DNA from: CAZCVI01 sp964502145
GTDB lineage: Bacteria > Acidobacteriota > Aminicenantia > UBA2199
Assembly: GCA_964502145.1 (NCBI GenBank)
Contig: CAZCVI010000038.1
Location: 1 to 62,831 of the forward strand
Reading direction: 5' to 3'
Length of the DNA: 62,831 nt
Shown: in pieces, positions 1 to 8,535 of the stretch
How positions within the stretch are numbered: position 1 is the stretch's first letter
How the letters are laid out: the number at the start of each line of letters is the position of its first letter
Program-made: the position numbers and the translations under genes
The notes under the pieces: generated by a model
What the model was told of the DNA's origin: nothing
Databases searched by the model: none
What the model saw: the letters and a program-made list of their open reading frames with translations, nothing else

Positions 1-330
1 GATGCTTTCGCAAACCATCACTGATGCTTTCACAAACCATCACTGATGCTTTTGAAAACCATCACTGATGCTTTCGAAAACCATCACTGATGCTTTCGCA
101 AACCATCACCGATGCTTTCGCAAACCATCACCGATGCTTTCGAAAACCATCACTGATGCTTTCACAAACCATCACTGATGCTTTCACAAACCATCACTGA
201 TGCTTTCGCAAACCATCACTGATGCTTTTGAAAACCATCACTGATGCTTTCGCAAACCATCACTGATGCTTTCACAAACCATCACTGATGCTTTTGAAAA
301 CCATCACCGATGCTTTGACATGTTATCGCT
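1..330. repeat. Tandem array of a 22-bp hairpin-forming unit
   Basis: Fourteen contiguous 22-bp units start at 1, 23, 45 and so on to 287. A degenerate fifteenth unit lies at 309-330. The array runs off the left edge, so its true length is unknown. Each unit is an imperfect palindrome: GATG-c-TTT, a 3-nt centre, AAA-c-CATC, then a 3-nt linker (act or acc). The arms are invariant in all fourteen units. Only the 3-nt centre (cgc, cac, cga or tga) and the last linker base vary. A 22-bp period and a tga in most units rule out a conserved reading frame. Confidence 0.95.
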
Positions 331-631
331 GATCACTTGATGAGTTGTAGTCTGCAATTTTAGAATTCTCGCCGACAAATCGCCCGAACCTTTATAAGAA
401 ACCATCCACCTGTTGGCACGCGTTTGGTTTTTGCCTACTACGTCCATATCGTTCACAACGATTTCAGAAACTTGGCAGTGGATTTAGGCCAACCATGCCT
501 ATTGACTTTTCCATTGCCCTATGTTAAAACTTATCACGATGAACACTGCCCCCGTTGTGATGGATGTAAGTATGGATGTGTTATCCTGCCCATGTTTTCA
601 GCGGCGGCAGCCTACAAAAAAATATTGGTTG

Positions 632-667
632 GAAGCGCTATCCTGGCGCATTAATAAGCGGCGAAAA
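632..667. repeat. Dispersed intergenic element, copy 1
   Basis: Twenty-one bases at 647-667 (beginning cgcattaataagcggcg) are identical to 37162-37182. Both copies follow directly on a small G+C hairpin (GCGC arms here). Both lie outside intact genes. This looks like a REP-like intergenic element. Confidence 0.6.
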
Positions 668-750
668 AAAATAATTTGATAAGTTTCTTAGAAAAAACCG
701 CGTTTCTTTTTCCCCCCGATAGTACGTTTTTTGAAAGCGTTTATCTTTTG

Positions 751-795
751 TCCAGTAAGTCCAGATAGTCCAGTTAGTCCAGTAAGTCCATAAAG
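751..795. repeat. Five tandem 9-nt units (tccagNNag type)
   Basis: The units are tccagtaag, tccagatag, tccagttag, tccagtaag and tccataaag. The 16 bases at 748-763 recur inverted at 24891-24906, just upstream of another gene, so this is a dispersed microrepeat sitting in a gene's upstream region. Confidence 0.75.
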
Positions 796-829
796 TATCT
801 CACAATAAAAAAAAAGCGAGGAACCCACC

Positions 830-1591
830 ATGAAACAATGGTACGAATCATTATTTGAAAACTATGGCGTCACCTATGATGCCGAATGTTTCACCCAGGG
901 CACCCCGGGTGAATGCGATTTTATTGAAAAGGAAATTAATTACAACAAACAGCTCCGCATCCTGGATATCGGTTGCGGTACAGGCAGACACGCCATTGAA
1001 TTGGCCAAACGCGGCTATGTGATGACGGGAATTGATCTGTCCGAATCGCAACTGAAGCGCGCCAAAGAAAAAGCCCAAGCCGCCAATGTAAAAATCGATT
1101 TCCAAAAACACGATGCTCGCCATCTGCCTTTCCAACATGAATTTGATCTGGCTATCATGTTATGCGAGGGCGCGTTCCCCCTGATGGAAACGGACGAAAT
1201 GAACTTTCAAATTCTGCAACAGGCCGCCAAGGCCCTAAAAGAGCAGGGCAAATTTATATTTACCACTCTTAATGGCTTGTTCCCACTCTTTCATTCCGTC
1301 AAAGATTTCCTGGCTACCCAGACCCAAGAGGGAAATGCCACATACCACAAAAATACCTTTGATCTGATGACCTTTCGCGACCATAATATTACCTGTATCG
1401 AAGATGATGATGGCCATAAAAGAGATCTCCAATGCAACGAACGATACTATGTACCCAGTGAAATAACGTGGCTACTCAAATCGTTGGGCTTCAAAACGAT
1501 TGACATATATGGCTCGAAATTAGGCGCGTACAGCAGAAACGACACGCTCACTACCGAAGACTTCGAAATGTTAATCATCGCCCAAAAATAA
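830..1591 (+). CDS. Class I SAM-dependent methyltransferase
   Basis: The 253-residue protein has the Rossmann-type methyltransferase fold. Motif I (LDIGCGTGRH) is at residues 45-54. An acidic strand end (GIDLS, about 67-71) would bind the ribose of S-adenosylmethionine, and motif II/III-like strands follow. The N-terminal WYESLFENYG is typical of small cytosolic methyltransferases of the Methyltransf_25/11 group. The substrate cannot be told from sequence. The ATG is preceded by GCGAGGAACCCACC, a usable Shine-Dalgarno. The gene stands alone and converges on the lipoprotein gene 24 nt away. The fold is certain; the substrate is unknown. Confidence 0.9.
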   Translation: MKQWYESLFENYGVTYDAECFTQGTPGECDFIEKEINYNKQLRILDIGCGTGRHAIELAKRGYVMTGIDLSESQLKRAKEKAQAANVKIDFQKHDARHLPFQHEFDLAIMLCEGAFPLMETDEMNFQILQQAAKALKEQGKFIFTTLNGLFPLFHSVKDFLATQTQEGNATYHKNTFDLMTFRDHNITCIEDDDGHKRDLQCNERYYVPSEITWLLKSLGFKTIDIYGSKLGAYSRNDTLTTEDFEMLIIAQK

Positions 1592-1615
1592 GGGCATTAC
1601 AAACCAAATCGCTTA

Positions 1616-2923
1616 TCACTTAAACGCAGTTACACGCTGTGAATCTTCGGGGATGTTCAAGAGTTTTTCAATATCCGTGATCTTTTTTTTGGCTGCATTA
1701 TAGGTCTTAAGGAGCATTTCATTGGCATTGCGGTACTCCTTTTTGCCGATTTCAAGCAGGACTAAATTGCAGGCGGACACAAAATTTACGAACCCCCCGG
1801 AGATTTCACTCTTGATCATTTGATCGGTCGACACCTTTTGGATATGTTTGCCCCGTGTTTCCAGTTCCATGAGCCGGGCCTGGATATTATCTAACATGTC
1901 AGCAATATAATCCACTACTTCGCCGTCCACGTCCATATCATTGCTAAAATCAGCAAATAGAGAGGCTTTGACTCCCTTTTCAGACTGGGCTATCGTCTCC
2001 ATCAGCCCCGCCGCATGGTGGACCGCACTTTTATAAACCACTTCATATCCCGGTTCCCCTTTTTCCGGGGTAATTTGGGACATACCCGCGTAATTACTGT
2101 AAAAACGACGATAACTACCAATCGTATCCAATGCTTTTAACACCCGTATCAACCGGTTCATCCGGGCGCGGTGGAAAAATATTACAGCCACACTCTCCGT
2201 TGTCCAGCTTGATGTGGCCAGGGTTTTAGTAATGTTTTCTATAAAAACAGGTGCCACTGATTGCTGGAGCACGTGGTGTGCTTTTGCAAAGATAAGTGCG
2301 GCTGCACGATCCGTTTCGTTTTTAGAACCAAACCGCCACGTATCGTATCCATCCAGGTATAGATAGGTTTTAAGTGTTTCATGGACCGTTTCGATTTTAG
2401 AGCGGATTTCAGAGCGGGCATACTTGGTGGCATTAGCCTGTAGTGCTTCCAGTAATTGGAAAGCAGGCACTTTAGCACGGATTTGTTCGGCCTTTTGCAT
2501 TTCCCCGGCCATTTGATAATAGCGCATGGCCGCCGTATAATTTCCCCGCAAGTAACAGGATTTGGCCAGAAGTGAAGCCCCTTCTTTCCTGCTGCTGGCT
2601 GGCAATTTCGCGCAATAAGCCTCTGCATCTGGCAGAGAATCCCCGATCAGATAACAGGAAATCACCCTGACATGATCACCTGCCTTGGCATAAAACTCAG
2701 CGGCTTTTTTAAAATCTTCCAATTGAAAATAATAAACCGCTATCTTGGCGAAACACTCTTTCTGCGCCTCGTTCTCTAAGTTCCCGCAATACTTCTGCGC
2801 CACATCCACCCGTCCCTGCTGCAAAAGTTCATCAATACTCTTTTTTTTACAACCCGTACAGAAAAAAACCACCACCATTAAAACGACACACGGCCACTTC
2901 ATCGAAACAGATGCATATTTCAT
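1616..2923 (-). CDS. TPR-like lipoprotein
   Basis: The 435-residue protein begins with a lipoprotein signal: a hydrophobic stretch, then FFCTGC with the lipidated cysteine near residue 25, followed by KKKS. Residues 30-160 hold consecutive helix pairs with the A..YY..G.Y..A pattern of tetratricopeptide repeats (for example YYQMAGEMQKAEQ). The rest is predicted helical, with a Lys/Glu-rich C-terminus. The protein is probably a periplasmic or outer-membrane scaffold. The ATG is preceded by CAGGAGG at good spacing. A second ATG seven codons in would also give a functional signal peptide. I do not recognise a named family. Confidence 0.75.
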   Translation of the reverse strand: MKYASVSMKWPCVVLMVVVFFCTGCKKKSIDELLQQGRVDVAQKYCGNLENEAQKECFAKIAVYYFQLEDFKKAAEFYAKAGDHVRVISCYLIGDSLPDAEAYCAKLPASSRKEGASLLAKSCYLRGNYTAAMRYYQMAGEMQKAEQIRAKVPAFQLLEALQANATKYARSEIRSKIETVHETLKTYLYLDGYDTWRFGSKNETDRAAALIFAKAHHVLQQSVAPVFIENITKTLATSSWTTESVAVIFFHRARMNRLIRVLKALDTIGSYRRFYSNYAGMSQITPEKGEPGYEVVYKSAVHHAAGLMETIAQSEKGVKASLFADFSNDMDVDGEVVDYIADMLDNIQARLMELETRGKHIQKVSTDQMIKSEISGGFVNFVSACNLVLLEIGKKEYRNANEMLLKTYNAAKKKITDIEKLLNIPEDSQRVTAFK

Positions 2924-2944
2924 TAAAAACCTCCTGCACCTATT

Positions 2945-2973
2945 TGATTACACCAAAGTACTGGATTTGTCAA
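2945..2973 (-). promoter_or_regulatory. Probable promoter of the TPR lipoprotein gene
   Basis: On the minus strand a perfect -35 box TTGACA (2968-2973) is followed after 17 nt by a weak -10, TAATCA (2945-2950), upstream of the AGGAGG site. Confidence 0.45.
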
Positions 2974-3024
2974 GGGTGTGTGACCACCAGAATTTCCCCA
3001 CTACAAAAACTCTGGCTTGGAATG

Positions 3025-5478
3025 TTATTGATAGAGATTCTTCTTTTCCCTGATGATACGGGTGATCTCCTCGGGTGGCACTGCCGGACTGTAATAATAC
3101 CCCTGCATCAAATCACAATTATTTTTCACCAGGAAATCCAGTTGCTCCTCATTCTCTACGCCCTCGGCCAACACGTTCAACTTTAGGTTCTTGGCTAATG
3201 CGATAATAGAACGGGTAATAGCCACATGATCGCTATTATGAGGAATACCAGCAATAAATGTGCGGTCAATCTTCAACGTATCTACTGGGAAAGTACGCAG
3301 ATAATTGAGCGAAGAAAATCCCATGCCAAAATCATCTATTGAAAGCTTAATACCAATCTCTTTTAAAGAATTCATAATAGCCACGATTTTTTGCAAGTTC
3401 CCCATCAAACTGTTCTCCGTGACCTGAAGGGAAAGAGTATTAAACCGAATACCCGTACTATCAATCACTTTCTGAATAGTAGCCAGGAAATCTTCCCGTA
3501 AAAACTGGATGGAAGAAACATTCACCGACACATAAAGAGATAAAAAGTTCTCTTTCTGCCAGCGCAGGGTTTGCTGACAACTGGTCTCCAACACCCACTG
3601 GCCCAATTTAAGAATCTGCCCGGTTTCCTCGGCCAGAGGAATAAAACGATCCGGTGGAATCAACCCCAATTCTGGATGATTCCAACGTACCAACGCTTCC
3701 ACCCCCACCATATTCCCAGAACAAATCTCTACCAACGGTTGATAATGCAACACAAATTGCCCCTCATTCAACGCATGCCGTAATTGATTTTCCAGGTTCA
3801 AACGGGTCTTGATCTGGACATTCATCTCCTGCGAAAAAAAAGCATAGTTGTTTTTTCCCAGTTCCTTGGCATGGTACATGGCCAGATCGGCGGTTTTCAA
3901 CAGGTCGCTGGTATCTTTGCCATCAGTAGGATAAATACTGATGCCAATACTGGCGGTAGTAAAAAGCTCATGCCCCTGCACAAAAAACGAGCCCTTGAAA
4001 ATATCCATGATCCGGTTGACGACCAGGACAATCTCCTGGGAATTGGATACTTGCGGTAAAATAACGGTAAACTCATCCCCGCCGATGCGTGCCACGGTAT
4101 CCACATCGCGGACACACTCCAACAACCGCTGCGCGACATCCTTCAATAAATAATCCCCAATAGCATGCCCCAAACTGTCATTGATGTCTTTAAAATTATC
4201 CAAATCCAAAAACATGACCCCCAACTTCAGTCTCTTCACACTACGACCCATCCGGCTGATTTCCATTTTCAGCCGATCATTAAAAAGACTGCGATTGGGC
4301 AAACCAGTCAGCGGGTCATGATAGGCCTGGTATTCCATCTCGGTTTCGCGCTGCTTCAATTCAACAATATCATTGAATACAGCCACATAATGAATAACCT
4401 GACCATTATTATCCTTAATAGTATTAATCGAGAGTAACTCGGGGAAAGTATCCCCGTTTTTGCGGCGATTCCAGATTTCACCCTGCCACTTGCCAGTCTC
4501 GTTGATTTTAGCCCACATGTCCTTGTAAAACTGCGTATCATGACGATTAGCTTTAAGAATACTGGGGTTTTTCCCCAGAACTTCGTCGGCGGTATACCCG
4601 GTAATCTGGGTAAAAGCCAGGTTCACCGATTGGATAAGCGCATCGGGCCCCGTCACAATGATCCCCTGAATAGACGACTCGTACACGATGGCGGCTAACT
4701 TCAACTCCTTTTCCGCTACCTTCTTCTCCGTGATATCAGAGCCATATAAATAAATATAATCCGTATCCGCGACCGGAGTTAAGATGAATAAAAAAATCCG
4801 TTCCCCGATTTCAATTTCCAACTCCTTCCTCGTGGCGGTTTGTAATAATCGGTTTAACAAATGCGTGCAAAACACGGTCTGCCGTTTACCAGTCTCGTGT
4901 TCCCATTTTTCAATCAGACTTAACGCGGCATCATTGGCATACACCAGCCCACCATCGCGTTTCAAACGCAACACGGGATTGGGACTCTCATCGGGAAAGC
5001 GTGCCAAAATGGCAATCGCTTCCTCCCCTTTTTTCTCTGCCGAACGATCAATAAAATAACTATAATAACAGCACCTGTTCCCCGTGACATCACGACTGGC
5101 CGCAGTATGTAAATAAACCCAGGAGATTTTGCCAGTCGGGGCCAGTAAACGAAACTCCCCCATAAACGTATTTTTCCCTTTATGATTCCGGCATAGTTGC
5201 AACTGGCCATCAATTATGGCCTGACGATCATCGGGATGAATCATATCAATGAGCAACGTTTTTTTCTCGGAAAAATCCTCCAGCTTATATCCCATCTGGG
5301 TAATATTAGCAGAGATATAGTCTATACCCCAGCGCTCGCTTTGACTGGGACGCCCACGCTTTAGGAACCGATTCCCCCATTTAAAAAAAATGACCGGACC
5401 TGTTGCAAAAAACGCCCTTATCAAAGGCTGAATACTACTAATTGCTGCATAATCATAATCGGTTTCTATTGTGTCCAT
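3025..5478 (-). CDS. PAS-GGDEF-EAL cyclic-di-GMP synthase/phosphodiesterase
   Basis: From the ATG at 5478 the protein has 817 residues. Three PAS-type sensor segments span about 40-145, 155-255 and 260-380. A diguanylate cyclase domain follows with GGDEF intact at 466-470. The phosphodiesterase domain has EAL at 594-596. The metal and base residues of active EAL domains are visible (NVSS, QVTEN, IDDFG, LKIDR, AEGVE). The enzyme could therefore both make and degrade cyclic-di-GMP, gated by the PAS domains. No membrane segment is seen, so it is probably cytosolic. A TTG seven codons upstream is open, but it lies inside the promoter and cannot be the start. Confidence 0.93.
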   Translation of the reverse strand: MDTIETDYDYAAISSIQPLIRAFFATGPVIFFKWGNRFLKRGRPSQSERWGIDYISANITQMGYKLEDFSEKKTLLIDMIHPDDRQAIIDGQLQLCRNHKGKNTFMGEFRLLAPTGKISWVYLHTAASRDVTGNRCCYYSYFIDRSAEKKGEEAIAILARFPDESPNPVLRLKRDGGLVYANDAALSLIEKWEHETGKRQTVFCTHLLNRLLQTATRKELEIEIGERIFLFILTPVADTDYIYLYGSDITEKKVAEKELKLAAIVYESSIQGIIVTGPDALIQSVNLAFTQITGYTADEVLGKNPSILKANRHDTQFYKDMWAKINETGKWQGEIWNRRKNGDTFPELLSINTIKDNNGQVIHYVAVFNDIVELKQRETEMEYQAYHDPLTGLPNRSLFNDRLKMEISRMGRSVKRLKLGVMFLDLDNFKDINDSLGHAIGDYLLKDVAQRLLECVRDVDTVARIGGDEFTVILPQVSNSQEIVLVVNRIMDIFKGSFFVQGHELFTTASIGISIYPTDGKDTSDLLKTADLAMYHAKELGKNNYAFFSQEMNVQIKTRLNLENQLRHALNEGQFVLHYQPLVEICSGNMVGVEALVRWNHPELGLIPPDRFIPLAEETGQILKLGQWVLETSCQQTLRWQKENFLSLYVSVNVSSIQFLREDFLATIQKVIDSTGIRFNTLSLQVTENSLMGNLQKIVAIMNSLKEIGIKLSIDDFGMGFSSLNYLRTFPVDTLKIDRTFIAGIPHNSDHVAITRSIIALAKNLKLNVLAEGVENEEQLDFLVKNNCDLMQGYYYSPAVPPEEITRIIREKKNLYQ

Positions 5479-5489
5479 CTGTGTTGTTA

Positions 5490-5518
5490 AGTATAACAAT
5501 CAAAAAAAAGAAAGTCAA
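5490..5518 (-). promoter_or_regulatory. Promoter of the GGDEF-EAL gene, near-leaderless
   Basis: TTGACT (5513-5518), a 17-nt spacer and TATACT (5490-5495) lie on the minus strand. Transcription should begin about 4-5 nt before the ATG at 5478, leaving no room for a Shine-Dalgarno. This supports 5478 over the upstream TTG. Confidence 0.7.
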
Positions 5519-5579
5519 ATAAATACCGGGTAAAAATTCAATAAAAAAAAAATGACTTCAAGAATAATTGGCCTACCTA

Positions 5580-5608
5580 TTGAAATTTAATGCGGTTTCC
5601 GTTAAAAT
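5580..5608 (+). promoter_or_regulatory. Candidate promoter of the hybrid histidine kinase
   Basis: TTGAAA (5580-5585), a 17-nt spacer and TAAAAT (5603-5608) lie on the plus strand. This would give a leader of about 180 nt containing the 9-nt repeat at 5667-5720. Confidence 0.4.
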
Positions 5609-5666
5609 TTAATAGTACAATGGAATAATCTGTTGCAAAAAAAATGGTGCTATAGAGTATCTTCCC

Positions 5667-5720
5667 AATATGAACATGATGAACAAGATGAACAAGATGA
5701 ACAAGATGAACAAGATGAGC
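5667..5720 (+). repeat. Six tandem 9-nt units, aagatgaac type
   Basis: The units are aatatgaac, atgatgaac, three copies of aagatgaac and aagatgagc. Read from the ATG at 5670 they form a 26-codon open frame of (Met-Asn-Lys) repeats ending at 5750, 44 nt before the kinase start. Whether it is translated is unknown. Confidence 0.8.
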
Positions 5721-5794
5721 GAGTGGATGAACGATAGATATGAGACATAAAGAAATATTTTGCCAGTGTGATGTTCCCCCCATGGGTGTAGCCA

Positions 5795-8503
5795 ATGCCT
5801 AAAATATTAGTCATTGACGACCGGATAGATAACCTGATCGCCATCGAAGCATTGCTGGAACATCTCATCCCCCAGTGCGAGGTGATTACCGCGCAAAGTG
5901 GCGTGGAAGGACTGGTAAAGGCAGACCAACATTTACCCGACACTATCTTACTGGATATCCAAATGCCAGTAATGAACGGATATGAAGTATGCCGGAAACT
6001 AAAATCCAGCGAAAAAACCAAACACATCCCCATTGTCCTGGTCACGGCAATTGAGACAGATACCCAGAGTCGCATCAAAGGTCTTGAAATCGGCGCGGAT
6101 GCATTTGTAGCCAAACCGATTGACGAGGAGGAATTGGCAGCCCAAGTCAATGTGATGCTCCGCATCAAAAAATCGCGCCTAACCCTGGAAACGGAAAAAG
6201 AGAACCTGGAAGAACGGGAATTGGAACGTACCAAGGCACTACGGGAAAGCGAGGAAAAATTACGCCTCCTGTTTGAAGGTACCCACGATCTGATTGCCCT
6301 GACCGATGCCAATGCCCAGGCCATCTGGGCCAATCCGTCCTGGAAAAAGGTGTTCGGTGCGAACCTGGAAAAACAAAAAGATTATTTCTCATTGCTCCAT
6401 CCCGAGGATGTAGAGAAAGTTACTGCGGCTTGGAAGGCGATGGTGGCGGGCAATGGCGAGTTACGCAACATGGAATGCCGCCTGAAATCGCTACGCGGTC
6501 TGTACAAAACACTGGAAACCACGGTTCATTGGGCCATGGTGGGTGGACAAACACTATTTTACATGATCGCCCACGATATCACGGAACGCAAGCAAGTGGA
6601 AGAAGCACTCAAACGAAGCGAGGAACGCTACCGCTCGTTGATGGGGGTGATGACCTCCGTGGTGTGGTCCACAGACGCGGAAGGCCGGGTAGTGACACCC
6701 CAGATGTCTTGGGAGAAGTACACGGGCATGAATTGGCGCAATTACCGTGGCTGGGGATGGATACAAGCCTTCCTAGAAGAGAATCGCGAGGAAATTCAGA
6801 AAAAATGGGCCAAAGCAGTGGGCGATGGTTCGCCTTTTTATTCAGAAGGTATGGCCTGGTGCGCGGAGACGCATCAATACCATTATGTAGTGGCCCGTGC
6901 CGTGGCGATCAAAAATACCGACGGCACTATTCGCGAATGGGTGGGAACGGTTACGGATGTTCATCAACACAAACTGGCAGAGAAAACACTTCAGGAAAGC
7001 GAGGAACGGTACCGGACGATCACAGAAAATTCGCCGGATGTTATTCTGCGCTATGATAAAAAATTACGCCACGTGTATGTCAGCCCCAATATCAAGGCAC
7101 AAACAGGCAGAAACCCGGAGGAATACCTGGAAAAAACCCACGAGGAAATGGGCTATCCCTACAGTGTGCGCCATTCATGGGATGAGGCGATCAAACAAAC
7201 CTTTGAGACGGGGTGGCAACAAGAGGTGGAGTACGAGTACGATTCCCCCAGGGGATCGATTTCTGTTAGTTTACGTTTAAAACCGGAGTTCGCGCCGGAC
7301 GGCACAGTGGAAAGTGTCATCGGTGTCTCCCGCGACATCACGGAACGGAAACGATTGGAAGACCAACTGCGCCAAGCACAAAAAATGGAAGCTATCGGCA
7401 CTCTGGCCGGGGGTATTGCCCATGACTTCAATAATATCCTGGGCATCATCCTGGGGTATACTGAACTGACCCTGGAAGAAACAGAAGAAGGTTCAATTCA
7501 ACATGAAAACATCAGCCAGATCCTGGTGGCTGCCAATCGTGCCAGCGAATTAGTCAAACAGATACTGGCTTTCAGTCGCAAAAGTGAGAAGGAAAAACGG
7601 CCTGTTTATGTCGGCCAAATTGTCAATGAAGTTTTAAAAATGCTCCGTTCCACGTTACCCACCACCATTGAAATCCGCAGTCAAATCAATGTCAAGGCAG
7701 GGTTGGTGATGGCCAATCCCACCCAGATTCACCAAGTCATCATGAATCTCTGTACCAATGCGGCCCATGCAATGAAAGAGGGCGGCGGCACGCTGGATAT
7801 CCGGTTGGATGAGATCGAACTGCACCCCAACCGGCTCGAACAGCGGGAATTGGCTCTGGGAAAATATTTGCAATTAACAGTCAAAGATTCGGGACACGGT
7901 ATGAAACCGTCGATCATGGAACGGATTTTTGAACCCTATTTTACTACCAAAAAACATGGTGAGGGCACAGGTATGGGGCTCTCAGTGGCGCATGGCATCA
8001 TTAAAAGTTTGGCCGGAGACATCGTGGTGCAGTCGGAAGTATCCAAGGGCACTACCTTCGATATCTTTATACCTTTATTGGAAAACGCGACCTTCCCCGC
8101 CGCTATTCCCCAGGAAAATACCCAGGGTGGTACAGAACATATCCTTTATGTGGATGACGAAAAAGACTTGGCAGAAATGGGCAAACAGATGCTGGAAAAA
8201 ATGGGCTATTCTGTCACGGTTAGGACCAGCAGTGTGGAAGTATTGGAAGCCTTCCGCCAGGACCCCTTCAAGTACAACCTGGTGATCACGGACCAAACCA
8301 TGCCTAACATGACCGGCACCCAGCTCACTCGCGAACTACTGCAAATCCGCCCGGATATCCCGGTGATTCTATGTACTGGCTTCAGTGAATCAGTCAATAA
8401 AGAAAACTTCAAAGCATTGGGAATCCGTAGTTTCGTGATGAAGCCCATCATTAAAAAGGATTTGGCCAAAATTATCCGGGAAGTGCTAGAAAAGAGTAAT
8501 TGA
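5795..8503 (+). CDS. Hybrid sensor histidine kinase (REC-PAS3-HisKA-HATPase-REC)
   Basis: This is a 902-residue cytosolic hybrid kinase. The N-terminal receiver has its phosphoacceptor at D54 (LLDIQMP) and its conserved Lys in AKP near 107. A coiled-coil linker (about 120-155) leads into three PAS domains (155-265, 275-395, 400-515). The HisKA box (GGIAHDFNN) carries the phospho-His at 543. The ATPase domain shows the N box at 651-659, DSGHGM near 698 and GTGMGLS near 724. The C-terminal receiver has D833 (ITDQTMP) and MKP. All phosphotransfer residues are present. No membrane segment is seen, so it senses a cytosolic signal. The ribosome-binding site is weak. It sits divergent from the cyclic-di-GMP enzyme, which may share its signal. 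Confidence 0.93.
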   Translation: MPKILVIDDRIDNLIAIEALLEHLIPQCEVITAQSGVEGLVKADQHLPDTILLDIQMPVMNGYEVCRKLKSSEKTKHIPIVLVTAIETDTQSRIKGLEIGADAFVAKPIDEEELAAQVNVMLRIKKSRLTLETEKENLEERELERTKALRESEEKLRLLFEGTHDLIALTDANAQAIWANPSWKKVFGANLEKQKDYFSLLHPEDVEKVTAAWKAMVAGNGELRNMECRLKSLRGLYKTLETTVHWAMVGGQTLFYMIAHDITERKQVEEALKRSEERYRSLMGVMTSVVWSTDAEGRVVTPQMSWEKYTGMNWRNYRGWGWIQAFLEENREEIQKKWAKAVGDGSPFYSEGMAWCAETHQYHYVVARAVAIKNTDGTIREWVGTVTDVHQHKLAEKTLQESEERYRTITENSPDVILRYDKKLRHVYVSPNIKAQTGRNPEEYLEKTHEEMGYPYSVRHSWDEAIKQTFETGWQQEVEYEYDSPRGSISVSLRLKPEFAPDGTVESVIGVSRDITERKRLEDQLRQAQKMEAIGTLAGGIAHDFNNILGIILGYTELTLEETEEGSIQHENISQILVAANRASELVKQILAFSRKSEKEKRPVYVGQIVNEVLKMLRSTLPTTIEIRSQINVKAGLVMANPTQIHQVIMNLCTNAAHAMKEGGGTLDIRLDEIELHPNRLEQRELALGKYLQLTVKDSGHGMKPSIMERIFEPYFTTKKHGEGTGMGLSVAHGIIKSLAGDIVVQSEVSKGTTFDIFIPLLENATFPAAIPQENTQGGTEHILYVDDEKDLAEMGKQMLEKMGYSVTVRTSSVEVLEAFRQDPFKYNLVITDQTMPNMTGTQLTRELLQIRPDIPVILCTGFSESVNKENFKALGIRSFVMKPIIKKDLAKIIREVLEKSN

Positions 8504-8535
8504 TAAGGAAAAACAAACCGCCCAAAATAAACGGA

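Larger units (their letters stand above)
331..829. other. Intergenic region with short repeats, no convincing gene
   Basis: I see no credible gene between the 22-bp array and the methyltransferase. An open frame at 424-654 begins with TTG, has no ribosome-binding site and resembles nothing I know. The stretch holds a dispersed element at 647-667 that recurs at 37162-37182, and a 9-nt tandem repeat at 751-795. Confidence 0.6.

Noticed and set aside
1..330. CRISPR array
   Set aside because: Units are contiguous 22-mers with no unique spacers, and no cas genes are present.
424..654. 76-codon open frame
   Set aside because: TTG start, no ribosome-binding site, ends inside a dispersed repeat, no recognisable motif.
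5650..6333. 227-codon frame opposite the kinase
   Set aside because: Antisense to the receiver domain of a clear gene; its His/Val and Ser runs are the reverse of the 9-nt repeat and coding bias.
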